Part shown: piece by piece, positions 48,564 to 57,200 of the stretch
Layout: every line of letters begins with the position of its first letter
Position numbering within the stretch: position 1 is the first letter of the stretch
Translations under genes and position numbers: made by a program
The notes under the pieces: generated by a model
Seen by the model: the letters and a program-made list of their open reading frames with translations, nothing else
Databases searched by the model: none
What the model was told of the DNA's origin: nothing
NCBI RefSeq assembly: GCF_026642255.1
Contig: NZ_CP113264.1
Span: 1,240,001-1,304,000, forward strand
DNA length: 64,000 bases
From: Streptomonospora nanhaiensis
Lineage (GTDB): Bacteria; Actinomycetota; Actinomycetes; Streptosporangiales; Streptosporangiaceae
Reading direction: 5' to 3'

Positions 48564-49445
48564 GTGCCCGAGGGTCACACGCTGCACCGACTGGCGGCGC
48601 ACTTCGAGAAGGCCTTCGGCGGCGGGACGGTACGCGCCACCAGCCCCCAGGGCCGCTTCGCGGAGGGTGCCGCGCGGGTGGACGGCCGCGTCCTCACGGA
48701 GAGCGAGGCCCACGGCAAGCACCTCTTCCTCGGGTTCGACTCGGGTGAGTGGCTGCGGGTGCACCTGGGCCTGTACGGGGCGTGGACCTTCGGTGACGCG
48801 GACGGCGAACGCCACCTCGGCGCGCCCCGCGCGCGGGGCGCCGACCTCGCCCCCCTCGTCCGGGACGGGGACGGGCTGGTCGTGCCGCCGGCACCCGTCG
48901 GCGCGGTGCGCGCCCGGCTCGTCAACGCCTCCGGGTGGGCCGACCTGCGCGGCCCCTCCGCCTGCGAGGTCGTCACGGAGGACGAGAAGCAGGCCGTCCA
49001 GGACCGGCTCGGCCCCGACCCCCTGCGCGACGACGCCGACCCCGAACGTGCCTGGCGTACGGTCAGCCGTTCCAGGACCAGCATCGCGGCGCTGCTCATG
49101 CGCCAGGACGTCATCGCGGGGATCGGCAACATCTACCGGGCCGAGTCGCTCTTCAGGGCGGGGATCGACCCGGCGACGCCGGGCCGCGAACTGACCGCCG
49201 GGCAGTGGGCGGCGCTGTGGGAGGATCTCGCCGGCCTGCTCCGCGACGGGGTGCGCGACGGCTACATCATCACCACCCGCCCCGAGGACCGGCCCGATCC
49301 CGACGCGCGTCCCGTGCCCAGGCCGGACACGCTGTACGTCTGCTACCGGACCGGCGAGCCGTGCCGCGTGTGCTCCTCGCCCGTCGCCGCGTCCGAGCTG
49401 GCCGGACGCACCCTCTACTGGTGCCCGGGATGTCAGCGGGGCTGA
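48564..49445 (+). CDS. nei: Fpg/Nei-family DNA glycosylase (endonuclease VIII-like)
   Basis: 293 residues. After Met removal the catalytic Pro and Glu are residues 2 and 3 (MPEGHTLHRLAAHFEKAF); the helix-two-turn-helix and GIGNIYRAE binding loop and the C-terminal zinc finger CX2C...CX2C (CRVCSSPV ... CPGC) are intact. It excises oxidised pyrimidines. The MPEGHTLHRLA start and length match Nei1 of mycobacteria. GTG at 48564 follows GGAGAGGGG. The neighbouring helicase-like gene ends 100 nt before it. Confidence 0.92.
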   Translation: MPEGHTLHRLAAHFEKAFGGGTVRATSPQGRFAEGAARVDGRVLTESEAHGKHLFLGFDSGEWLRVHLGLYGAWTFGDADGERHLGAPRARGADLAPLVRDGDGLVVPPAPVGAVRARLVNASGWADLRGPSACEVVTEDEKQAVQDRLGPDPLRDDADPERAWRTVSRSRTSIAALLMRQDVIAGIGNIYRAESLFRAGIDPATPGRELTAGQWAALWEDLAGLLRDGVRDGYIITTRPEDRPDPDARPVPRPDTLYVCYRTGEPCRVCSSPVAASELAGRTLYWCPGCQRG

Positions 49446-49475
49446 CCCGCTCCCGGCCCCGGCCGCCGAGGGGAT

Positions 49476-49504
49476 CTGGACGCCGACAGGCCATGCAGTA
49501 CACT
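49476..49504 (+). promoter_or_regulatory. Candidate lacI promoter
   Basis: CTGGAC (49476-49481), 17 nt, TACACT (49499-49504). Expected start near 49511 puts the LacI operator (49518-49531) at about +8 to +21, giving autorepression. Confidence 0.45.
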
Positions 49505-49517
49505 CCCTAGCCGTCTG

Positions 49518-49531
49518 CTTAACCGGTTCAG
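49518..49531. promoter_or_regulatory. LacI operator O1 (CTTAACCGGTTCAG)
   Basis: CTTAACCGGTTCAG, a near-perfect dyad with central CG as expected for LacI-family proteins. One of three copies in the cluster; it lies in the lacI leader. Confidence 0.65.
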
Positions 49532-49552
49532 TTTCTGTGATCAGGGGGGCGA

Positions 49553-50584
49553 ATGGGGGGGTTGATGCGGCGTCCGACGATCGTGGACATCGCCAAGGCC
49601 GCCGGGGTGTCCAAGGGGGCGGTCTCGTACGCGCTCAACGGGCGGCCCGGGGTCTCCGAGGAGACCCGTCGGCGTATCCTGGCGATCGCCAGCGACATGG
49701 GCTGGGCCCCGAGCAGTCCCGCGCGGGCGCTCTCGCCGGGCGGTCGGATAGGGGCGATCGGCCTGGTGGTCGACCGCCCGGCGCACTCGCTGGGGCTCGA
49801 ACCCTTCTTCATGCAGCTGGTCTCCGGCATCGAGACGGAACTGGCCTCCTCCAACAACGACCTGCTCCTCCAGGTCACCGAGGACATGGGCGCCGAGACC
49901 GCGGCCTACCGGCGCTGGTCGGCGGAGCGCCGGGTCGACGGCGTGATCATGGTCGACCTGCGGGTGGACGACCCCCGGATCGGCCTCGTGGAGGGCCTGC
50001 CGCTGCCCGCGGTCGTCCTGGGCGGCCCCGAGGGGGCGGGCTCGCTCCCGTGCCTCTACACCGACGACTCCGTGGCCATGCGCGAGGTCGTCCACTACCT
50101 GGCGGCGCTGGGGCACCGGCGCATCGTGCGGGTGGCGGGCCCGGAGGAGTTCGTGCACACCAGGGCGAGGACCGCGGCGTTCCTGGACGCGGCGGAGCAG
50201 GCGGGCCTGGCGGAGGCGTACTCGGTGCACGCCGACTACACCGGCGAGGCCGGGACGCGGACCACGCGCAGGCTGCTGGCACGGACGGACCGCCCGACCG
50301 CCCTGGTCTACGACAACGACCTCATGGCCGTGGCCGGCCTCGGCGTGGCGCGGGAGATGGGGGTCGGCGTGCCCTCCCAGCTGTCGATCGTGGCGTGGGA
50401 CGACTCCGTCCTGTGCCGACTGGTGCGGCCCTCGCTGACCGCGATCGCCCGTGACATCGTCTCCTACGGCCGCCTCGCGGCGGCCATGCTCGGCGACGCG
50501 ATCGAGGGCAGGCCGGTGCGCAACCAGGAGACCTCGCGGGGCGAGCTGTACCCGAGGGCGAGCACGGGCCCCATGGGGGCGTGA
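49553..50584 (+). CDS. LacI-family transcriptional regulator
   Basis: 343 residues. Helix-turn-helix TIVDIAKAAGVSKGAVSYALNGRPGVSEETRRRI (about 9-42) and a periplasmic-binding-like effector domain (65-330) closed by the conserved WDDSVLCRLVRPSLTAI. Recognition residues differ from CelR/CebR, so its operator should differ, and three copies of a distinct 14-bp dyad flank it. ATG at 49553; a second ATG four codons in is equally placed. It is transcribed toward the sugar/oligosaccharide importer and is probably its repressor. Confidence 0.9.
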   Translation: MGGLMRRPTIVDIAKAAGVSKGAVSYALNGRPGVSEETRRRILAIASDMGWAPSSPARALSPGGRIGAIGLVVDRPAHSLGLEPFFMQLVSGIETELASSNNDLLLQVTEDMGAETAAYRRWSAERRVDGVIMVDLRVDDPRIGLVEGLPLPAVVLGGPEGAGSLPCLYTDDSVAMREVVHYLAALGHRRIVRVAGPEEFVHTRARTAAFLDAAEQAGLAEAYSVHADYTGEAGTRTTRRLLARTDRPTALVYDNDLMAVAGLGVAREMGVGVPSQLSIVAWDDSVLCRLVRPSLTAIARDIVSYGRLAAAMLGDAIEGRPVRNQETSRGELYPRASTGPMGA

Positions 50585-50631
50585 CGGTGCGGCGCGGCCG
50601 ACCGTCGCCCGAGAGCCGGTGAACGCCTGTG

Positions 50632-50645
50632 CGGAACCGGTTCAG
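50632..50645. promoter_or_regulatory. LacI operator O2 (CGGAACCGGTTCAG)
   Basis: Shares the core AACCGGTTCAG with O1. It lies 48 nt after the lacI stop and 120 nt upstream of O3. Confidence 0.6.
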
Positions 50646-50674
50646 TAGGGGTGAATTTACTGACGTACCCGCAT

Positions 50675-50704
50675 CTTCGCTGTTACAAGCGAATAACAGC
50701 GAAG
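50675..50704. repeat. Perfect 11-bp inverted repeat upstream of the importer operon
   Basis: CTTCGCTGTTA (50675-50685) and TAACAGCGAAG (50694-50704) separated by 8 nt. There is no U-tract. It could be a lacI terminator or a further regulator site. Confidence 0.55.
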
Positions 50705-50713
50705 TGTCGGGGA

Positions 50714-50743
50714 TTGACGGCCTTCCCGTGGGCGTGTTGTTGT
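50714..50743 (+). promoter_or_regulatory. Candidate promoter of the importer operon
   Basis: TTGACG (50714-50719), 18 nt, TGTTGT (50738-50743). The -10 is weak. The operators O3 and the CebR box lie just downstream, where repressors act as roadblocks. Confidence 0.3.
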
Positions 50744-50751
50744 TAACCTCA

Positions 50752-50765
50752 CTTACCCGGTTCAG
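50752..50765. promoter_or_regulatory. LacI operator O3 (CTTACCCGGTTCAG)
   Basis: Differs from O1 by one base. Close to the expected start point of the importer transcript. Confidence 0.6.
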
Positions 50766-50788
50766 CAACGGTCCTGTGCTCCCTCTGC

Positions 50789-50802
50789 TGGGAGCGCTCC
50801 CA
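50789..50802. promoter_or_regulatory. CebR/CelR box (TGGGAGCGCTCCCA)
   Basis: Perfect 14-bp palindrome identical to the operator known for CelR of Thermobifida and CebR of Streptomyces, which is released by cellobiose or cello-oligosaccharides. It lies 64 nt before the importer start, downstream of O3. Confidence 0.88.
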
Positions 50803-50865
50803 ACCCTCCGGTTCCCGGAGGGGCGCCCCCCCCACAGGCCGACCGGGTGACAAGGAGGAGTCCGG

Positions 50866-52572
50866 ATGAGAAGTCTGCGGATTCCGGCGGCACTCGCGGC
50901 ACTGGCCATCACGGCCACTGCGTGCTCGGGTGGCGGCGGGAACGAGGAGGGCTCCGGGTCGTACCCCCGGAGCGAGACGCTGTACACCACGGGTACGGCA
51001 TGGGGTCCGCCGGTCAGCTGGAACCCGCTCATGAAGGGCCAGTACGCGCCCGGCACGATCGGCCTGGCCTACGAGACGCTCTTCCTGTACGACCCCAACG
51101 AGGGCGAGTACGTCCCCTGGCTCGCGGAGAGCGACGAGTGGACCGCGGAGAACGTCCACGAGATCACCCTCCGCGAGGGGATCACCTGGTCGGACGGCGA
51201 GCCCCTGGTCGCCGAGGACGTCGTCGCGACCCTGGAGCTGGGCCAGTTCGGCTCCGTCTCCTACAGCAACATCTGGAACTTCATCGAGAGCGCCGAGGCC
51301 ACCGACGAGCGCACGGTGACCGTCACCTTCTCGGAGAACCGCCCCCAGGAGTGGATGAACTGGGTCTACCTCAACCCCGTCCTCCCCGCCCACATCTGGG
51401 CCGACATGGAGGAGACGGCGCTCACGGACAGCGCCAACGAGGACATCGTCGCCACCGGCCCCTACGTCTACGAGTCGCACACCGACGACCGGATGGTCTG
51501 GGAGCGCAACGACGAGTGGTGGGGCACCGAGGCACTCGACCTGGAGATGCAGCCCCGCTACATCGTGGACATCGTCAACGCCTCAAACGAGGTGACGATG
51601 AACATGATCAACCAGGGGGACATCGACCTCTCGAACAACTTCCTCCCGGGGATCGACCAGATCCTCAACAGCAACCCCAACGTCACCAGCTTCTACGACG
51701 GTCCGCCGTACATGAAGAGCGCGAACACCGCGTGGCTGGTCCCCAACGTCACGCGCGCGCCGCTCGACGACGCGGCCTTCCGCCAGGCGCTGGCCCACTC
51801 CATCGACATGGAGCAGATCATCGCCGGCCCCTACACGGACCTGGTCCAGGCGGCCAGCCCGACGGGCCTGCTGCCCGAGTGGGACGAGTACATCGACCAG
51901 GAGCTGGTCGAGCAGGAGGGCTTCACCTTCGACGCCGATGAGGCCGTCGCGATCCTCGAGGACGCCGGCTACATGGACGAGGACGGCGACGGCTACGTCG
52001 AGACGCCCGACGGCGAGCCCATCGCCCTCACCCTGGAGGTCCCCTCCGGCTGGACCGACTGGATGGAGGCCGCCCGGCTGATCGCGGGGCACGCCCAGGC
52101 GGTCGGCATCAACATCGAGGCCCAGTTCCCCGAAGAGGACCTGCTGTCCGAGAACCGCAACTCGGGCGAGTTCGACCTGGTGATCAACAACGAGCGTCCG
52201 ATGAGCAACACGCCGTGGACCTACTACGACTACCTCTTCCAGCTGCCCGTCAACGAGCAGCAGACCACCGTCAACTTCGGGCGGTACGAGAACGAGGAGG
52301 CGTGGCAGCTCGTCGAGCAGCTGGCCGCCGTCCCCGCGGACGACGTGGAGGGCGCGGCCGAGATCACCTCGCAGATCCAGGAGATCCAGCTGGCCGAGCT
52401 CCCGGCCATCCCGCTCTGGTACAACGGCCTCTGGTCGCAGTCCACGAACGAGACCTGGACCAACTGGCCCAGCGAGCAGGAGGGCGCTCCGCAGAGCGCC
52501 GCGACGTTCTGGAACGGCTGGCTCGAGATGGGCGCCATCTACACCCTCGCGGAGATCGAACCGGTCGGCTAG
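50866..52572 (+). CDS. Family 5 ABC transporter substrate-binding lipoprotein (oligopeptide/oligosaccharide type)
   Basis: 568 residues. Signal peptide ALAALAITATACSGG with Cys near residue 20 (lipobox slightly atypical, Ala at -3), then an SBP_bac_5 domain with EITLREGITWSDGEPLVAEDVVATL. The family is named for peptides, but several members bind cellobiose, mannobiose or other beta-glycosides. The adjoining CebR/CelR box and a LacI regulator make an oligosaccharide ligand the better guess here. ATG at 50866 follows AAGGAGG. A strong stem-loop follows before the permease gene. Confidence 0.9.
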   Translation: MRSLRIPAALAALAITATACSGGGGNEEGSGSYPRSETLYTTGTAWGPPVSWNPLMKGQYAPGTIGLAYETLFLYDPNEGEYVPWLAESDEWTAENVHEITLREGITWSDGEPLVAEDVVATLELGQFGSVSYSNIWNFIESAEATDERTVTVTFSENRPQEWMNWVYLNPVLPAHIWADMEETALTDSANEDIVATGPYVYESHTDDRMVWERNDEWWGTEALDLEMQPRYIVDIVNASNEVTMNMINQGDIDLSNNFLPGIDQILNSNPNVTSFYDGPPYMKSANTAWLVPNVTRAPLDDAAFRQALAHSIDMEQIIAGPYTDLVQAASPTGLLPEWDEYIDQELVEQEGFTFDADEAVAILEDAGYMDEDGDGYVETPDGEPIALTLEVPSGWTDWMEAARLIAGHAQAVGINIEAQFPEEDLLSENRNSGEFDLVINNERPMSNTPWTYYDYLFQLPVNEQQTTVNFGRYENEEAWQLVEQLAAVPADDVEGAAEITSQIQEIQLAELPAIPLWYNGLWSQSTNETWTNWPSEQEGAPQSAATFWNGWLEMGAIYTLAEIEPVG

Positions 52573-52658
52573 GGGGCACGCGGACACTCTCCTCCGCGCA
52601 CCCGTCGACCCCCCACCCCGGCCGGAGCACGGCGTACGCGCCCGGCCGGGGAGCCCCC

Positions 52659-52711
52659 GAGGGGCACGGGGCGGACCCCTTCCCCTTCCCGGGTCCGCTG
52701 CCGTGCCCCTC
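52659..52711 (+). repeat. Strong stem-loop between binding-protein and permease genes
   Basis: Arms 52659-52669/52701-52711 (11 bp) and 52671-52678/52691-52698 (8 bp) with a small internal loop and a 12-nt hairpin loop. Position, between a binding-protein gene and its permease genes, suits partial termination or mRNA 3'-end protection that gives more binding protein than permease. Confidence 0.6.
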
Positions 52712-52752
52712 CGGGGACCCCGCCTGTCCGCCGCCATCACCTGGAGGAACGT

Positions 52753-53748
52753 GTGTGGCGCTACATCGGCCGTAAGCTCTTCGTCTACCTGCTTACGTTC
52801 GTCATCGCGGTCACCATCAACTGGATGATCCCGCGCTTCATGCCGGGCGACCCCGTCCGCAGCATGCTCGCGCGAGCCTCGGTCGGCAACCCCGAGGCGC
52901 TCGAGCGCATGACCACCTACTACAACGAGGTCTTCGGCCTCGACACACCGCTGTACCAGCAGTACTTCAGCTTCTGGGGCGGCCTGCTCCGGGGCGACCT
53001 GGGCGTCAGCGTGATGCTCTACCCCGAACCCGTCACCGACGTCATCCTGCGTGCGGTGCCCTTCACCCTGGCAGTGCTGCTCCCCGCGATCCTGCTCAGC
53101 TGGGTCGTCGGCAACCACTTCGGGGCCTTCGCCGCCCGGAGCAAGATCCTCGACAACACGATCCTGCCGCTCGGGTACGTCCTGACCGCCACGCCCTACA
53201 TGTGGCTGGCCCTGCTGCTCGCCTGGAGCCTGGGCGTCGTCGCCGGGGTCTTCCCGGTCGCGAACGGATACAGCTTCTCCCTCCGGCCCGAGTTCACCTG
53301 GCTGTTCATCTCCGACCTGATCAGCCACTGGTTCCTGCCGTTCCTGTCCATGTTCGTCGTGGCGCTGGGCGGCTGGGCGATCGGCATGCGGAACATGATC
53401 ATCTACGAGCTGGAGGCGGACTACTCGAACTACCTCCAGGCCCTCGGCGCGCCGCGCAGGCTGGTCCGCAAGTACGCCTTCCGCAACGCGATGCTGCCCC
53501 AGATCACCGGGCTCGCGGTGCAGCTGGGCACGATCATCGCCGGATCGCTGCTCACCGAGATCGTGTTCAACTACCCCGGCCTCGGCACCCTCATCATCCA
53601 GTCGCTGAACAGCCGGGACTTCTTCCTGCTCCAGGGGATCTTCCTGTTCGTGGTCGTCGGGGTGCTGATCGCCAACTTCATCATCGACATCGTGTACGTC
53701 CTGGTTGACCCGCGCACCCGGGTCCAGATGACGGGAGGCTCGTCATGA
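52753..53748 (+). CDS. ABC transporter permease, DppB/OppB type
   Basis: 331 residues, about six membrane segments, N-terminal short DppB-type helix (YIGRKLFVYLLTFVIAVTINWMIPRFMPGDPV) and the BPD_transp_1 core with the ATPase-contact loop ELEADYSNYLQALGAPRRLVRKYAFRNAMLP. Forms a heterodimer with the next gene. GTG at 52753 is preceded by GGAGG. Overlaps the next gene by 4 nt. Confidence 0.92.
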   Translation: MWRYIGRKLFVYLLTFVIAVTINWMIPRFMPGDPVRSMLARASVGNPEALERMTTYYNEVFGLDTPLYQQYFSFWGGLLRGDLGVSVMLYPEPVTDVILRAVPFTLAVLLPAILLSWVVGNHFGAFAARSKILDNTILPLGYVLTATPYMWLALLLAWSLGVVAGVFPVANGYSFSLRPEFTWLFISDLISHWFLPFLSMFVVALGGWAIGMRNMIIYELEADYSNYLQALGAPRRLVRKYAFRNAMLPQITGLAVQLGTIIAGSLLTEIVFNYPGLGTLIIQSLNSRDFFLLQGIFLFVVVGVLIANFIIDIVYVLVDPRTRVQMTGGSS

Positions 53749-54647
53749 CCAACGTCGCCGGGGCGCCCGGAGCCCAGCCCGCAGCCGAACCCGCGGCTCC
53801 GCGCAAGGGCTCCGAGACACTGCACTACGCCCGCCGCAACCCCAAGCTGCTCATCGGCCTGGGCATCGTCCTCGCGTTCCTCCTGCTCGGCCTCATCGGC
53901 CCCCTCTTCGTCGACCACGGGCCCAACGAGTACGTCGGCCCCCAGAGCCAGCCCCCCAGCGGCGAGTTCTGGCTGGGCACCACCTCCTTCGGCCAGGACA
54001 TCTGGGCGCAGTTCGTGTTCGGGGTCCGCACCACGTTCCTCATCGGCGTGTTCGGCGGCGGCGTCGCGTTCGTCATCGGCACGGCGGTCGGCTTCATCGC
54101 CGGCTACAAGGGCGGGATCGTCGACGAGATCCTCAACATGCTCACGAACGTGGTCCTGGTCCTGCCCGCGATGGTCGTGCTGATCGTCGCGATCGCCTAC
54201 CTGGACGCGCGAGGCGTGTTCGTGCAGGGCCTCTTCATCGGCCTCACCTCCTGGCCGTGGGCGGCGCGCGCGGTCCGCTCGCAGGCGCTCTCGCTGGCCA
54301 CCCGCGACTACGTGGACCTGGCCCGCCTCAGCGGCCGGCGCACGGGGAAGATCATCACCACCGAGATCGCCCCGAACATGAGCTCCTACCTGGTGATGTC
54401 CTTCATCCTGCTGTTCGGCGGCGCCATCCTCATCGCCGCGGGCCTCGACTTCATCGGGCTCGGCCCCTCGGACGGGGTGTCCCTCGGCCTGATGCTGGAG
54501 AGCGCCGTCGCGTGGAGCGCCCTGCAGTTCGGGATGTGGTGGTGGTTCGTTCCGCCGGGCCTCGGCATCACGGTGATCGTGAGCTCGCTGTACATCCTCA
54601 ACGTCGGGTTGGACGAAATCTTCAACCCCAAGCTGCGGGAGCTGTAA
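53745..54647 (+). CDS. ABC transporter permease, DppC/OppC type
   Basis: 300 residues. An N-terminal segment with one helix (KLLIGLGIVLAFLLLGLIGPLFV) followed by the DppC extracytoplasmic part (GTTSFGQDIWAQFVFGVRTTF) and the core with EAA loop RDYVDLARLSGRRTGKIITTEIAPN. ATG at 53745 overlaps the DppB-type stop; its own stop overlaps the ATPase start (TAATG). Confidence 0.92.
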   Translation: MTNVAGAPGAQPAAEPAAPRKGSETLHYARRNPKLLIGLGIVLAFLLLGLIGPLFVDHGPNEYVGPQSQPPSGEFWLGTTSFGQDIWAQFVFGVRTTFLIGVFGGGVAFVIGTAVGFIAGYKGGIVDEILNMLTNVVLVLPAMVVLIVAIAYLDARGVFVQGLFIGLTSWPWAARAVRSQALSLATRDYVDLARLSGRRTGKIITTEIAPNMSSYLVMSFILLFGGAILIAAGLDFIGLGPSDGVSLGLMLESAVAWSALQFGMWWWFVPPGLGITVIVSSLYILNVGLDEIFNPKLREL

Positions 54648-55597
54648 TGACCCTGCGCGTCAACGACCTGAAGGTCTACTACCAGACCCTGCGCGGGGAC
54701 GTCCACGCCCTCGACGGAGTCACGTTCGACCTCGCCGACGGCGAGATCATGGGCCTGGCGGGGGAGTCCGGCTGCGGCAAGACCACCCTCGGCAAGAGCC
54801 TGATCCGGCTGGACTCGCGGATGCGCCACGTCGGCGGCACCATCGACCTGGACGGCAAGGACGTGCCGATCGCGGACGACGACGCGATGGTGCCCCTCCG
54901 CTACCACGAGATCTCGCTCATCCCGCAGTACGCGATGAGCGCGCTCAACCCCACCCGCAAGATCGGGCGGATGATCAACGAGCTGCTGCGCTCGCGCGGC
55001 GTCCGTCCGGCCGACATCTCCCAGGAGCTCACCCGGCGCCTGGAGCTGGTCGGACTCGACGCGGACGTGCTGAACCGGTTCCCGATCGAGCTGTCGGGCG
55101 GCATGAAGCAGCGCGTCGTCATGGTGATGGCCACGCTGCTCAACCCGTCGCTGCTCATCGCCGACGAGGTCACCTCCGCGCTGGACGTGTCGACGCAGCG
55201 GTCGGTCGCCGAGTCGCTCGTGGAGTTCCGTGACCGCGAGTACGTCAAGAGCATGGTGTTCGTGACCCACGACATCTCGCTCGTGTACCAGATGGCCGAC
55301 ACGATCATGGTGATGTACGCGGGCCGCATCGCGGAGAAGGCCCCCGCGAAGACCATCATCAACGCGCCGCGCCACCCCTACACCCAGATGCTCATCTCGG
55401 CTCTCCCCGAGGTCGGCTCGACCATGGAGCAGGGGCGCCTGGAGGGCATCCCCGGGACGCCGCCCGGCCTGCTGAACCCGCCGACCGGCTGCCGGTTCAA
55501 GGACCGCTGCCCGATGGCCTTCTCCAAGTGCTCCGAACAGCCGCCGCTGCTGGAGATCGAACCCGGCCACTGGGCCGCCTGCTGGAAGACGGGGTGA
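54647..55597 (+). CDS. ABC transporter ATP-binding protein, DppD/OppD type
   Basis: 316 residues. Walker A GESGCGKTT (39-47), signature LSGGM, Walker B LLIADEVTSALDVS, switch His in VTHDISL, and the C-terminal oligopeptide-type extension with the cysteine cluster CRFKDRCPMAFSKC and a fourth Cys in AACWKTG, which in relatives holds an iron-sulfur cluster. Start overlaps the upstream stop at 54645-54649. Confidence 0.92.
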   Translation: MTLRVNDLKVYYQTLRGDVHALDGVTFDLADGEIMGLAGESGCGKTTLGKSLIRLDSRMRHVGGTIDLDGKDVPIADDDAMVPLRYHEISLIPQYAMSALNPTRKIGRMINELLRSRGVRPADISQELTRRLELVGLDADVLNRFPIELSGGMKQRVVMVMATLLNPSLLIADEVTSALDVSTQRSVAESLVEFRDREYVKSMVFVTHDISLVYQMADTIMVMYAGRIAEKAPAKTIINAPRHPYTQMLISALPEVGSTMEQGRLEGIPGTPPGLLNPPTGCRFKDRCPMAFSKCSEQPPLLEIEPGHWAACWKTG

Positions 55598-55605
55598 GGT
55601 AGACC

Positions 55606-56514
55606 GTGCTGGAACTCAGCCATGTGCACAAGGTGTACCGGGTCGGCGCGTTCGGCGGCGGCCGCCTGCGCGCGGTGCGCGACGTCAGCCTGACGGTGGA
55701 GCCCGGCGAGGTCGTCTCGCTCATCGGTGAGAGCGGCAGCGGCAAGAGCACCCTCGGCAAGATGGTGCTCGGCCTGAGCAGGCCGACCGGCGGCACGATC
55801 ACGTTCGACGGCACCGACATCACCACCATCCGGGGCCACGCCGCGCGCAAGGAGTACTACCGCAGGGTGCAGGGGGTCTTCCAGGACCCGTTCAGCTGCT
55901 TCAACCCGATCTTCAAGGCCGACCGCGTCTTCGAGATGATCAGGACCTCCTACTTCCCGGGGGTCTCGGACGCGGACTGGCGGGACCGGGTCCTGGCCGC
56001 GCTGGCCACGGTCCGACTGGACCCGGGAAACGTCCTGGGCAAGTACCCCCACCAGCTCAGCGGCGGCCAGCTGCAGCGGGTGCTGATCGCGCGGGCGCTG
56101 CTCCTGGACATCAAGCTGCTGGTGGCCGACGAGATCATCAGCATGCTGGACGCGTCCACGCGCATCGACGTGCTCAACCTGCTCAGCGACCTCAAGGAGC
56201 GCGGGCTCGGCATCCTGTTCGTGACCCACGACCTGTCGCTCGGCAACTACGTCAGCGACAAGTCGGTGATCCTGCGCAAGGGCGCCGTCGCGGAGATGGG
56301 TCCCACGCTCAGGGTGTTCGAGAACCCCCTCCACCCCTACAGCCGCCACCTCCTCTCGTGCGTGCCGCAGCTGCACCGCACCTGGGCGGAGGTCGACGCG
56401 GAGCTGGCGGCGAACCCGCCGGAGGACGTCGTCCTCCCGGTGGCGGCGGACGAGGAGTCCGCTCCGCTGCTCGAGGTGGAGGAGGGACACTTCGTCGGGA
56501 TCGACCAGGGGTAG
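55606..56514 (+). CDS. ABC transporter ATP-binding protein, DppF/OppF type
   Basis: 302 residues. Walker A GESGSGKST (41-49), signature LSGGQLQRVLIARALL, Walker B LLVADEIISMLDAS, where the usual DEPVSALD is DEIISMLD; the catalytic Glu is kept. Switch His in FVTHDLSL. C-terminal PLHPYSRHLLSCVPQLHRTW is family-typical, but the cysteine cluster is lacking. GTG at 55606 follows GAGGTAG. Confidence 0.9.
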   Translation: MLELSHVHKVYRVGAFGGGRLRAVRDVSLTVEPGEVVSLIGESGSGKSTLGKMVLGLSRPTGGTITFDGTDITTIRGHAARKEYYRRVQGVFQDPFSCFNPIFKADRVFEMIRTSYFPGVSDADWRDRVLAALATVRLDPGNVLGKYPHQLSGGQLQRVLIARALLLDIKLLVADEIISMLDASTRIDVLNLLSDLKERGLGILFVTHDLSLGNYVSDKSVILRKGAVAEMGPTLRVFENPLHPYSRHLLSCVPQLHRTWAEVDAELAANPPEDVVLPVAADEESAPLLEVEEGHFVGIDQG

Positions 56515-56530
56515 CCCGTGCGCGCCGCCA

Positions 56531-56563
56531 CGCCGCCCCGGACCGTGCGTGGCCGGGGCGGCG
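56531..56563 (+). terminator. Terminator of the importer operon
   Basis: 11-bp perfect stem (56531-56541/56553-56563) with an 11-nt loop, 17 nt after the DppF-type stop. Confidence 0.65.
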
Positions 56564-57200
56564 CACGTGGTGGGGGCGGTCGGGCACGCGCGCCGCTCCC
56601 ACCGGAGCCGCGGGGTTCTTCGGCCGCCGTCTCCGACTCCGTCGGCCGAAAACGGAATTCACCTACGAAACCAGTGGGGATCGTTCTCCTGCGCGCCCAT
56701 ACGCACCCATACGCGCGCGATCGCGAAGTCGTCGGCGCGCGCAGGCCCCGCATCGTGCCCCCCGGGGGGCGTTCCTCGGGGGTCCCCGGGCGCGTGCGGA
56801 GCCTTCCGGAAGACCGCACGGAGGGGCTCCGCGCCGAGGGGGCGGCGGCGGGCCGGTGCGGGGAGCGCCCGGGAGCCCTCCGCGCTGAAGTGCGGGAACG
56901 ACATCGCGGTGACGGGTCCGCGAACAGGCCGTGACACGCCCGTGACCACGGGGTCCGCCGCGCGCGGTTCCCTCCCCGCCCGCCGGTATTCCTGATGGGG
57001 CCGTGCGAGTTGCCACACCGAAAACCTTCGCGAGCTGGCCGGGCTGTGGTAAGTTCGGTGAAGATTGTTAGTCGTTGAATTTCGCAGTTGGTGTCTTGCC
57101 CGCGGAGTTTGTGACCGGCGGGCGGTTTCTCTTGGAGTCGGCTCGCGGCAATTCTCGGACGTGAGTATGCGTTCGTGTACACCGAGCTGAAGGAGAGAAC
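56564..57200. other. Intergenic region and long leader of the cold-shock gene
   Basis: 637 nt without a supported gene; short ORFs on both strands are incompatible and unrecognised. From about 57005 the DNA becomes less GC-rich. A weak promoter TTCGCG-N17-TAAGTT (57027-57055) would give a leader of about 140 nt, in keeping with long structured leaders of cold-shock mRNAs. AAGGAGAGA at 57190-57198 is the ribosome site. Confidence 0.4.
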
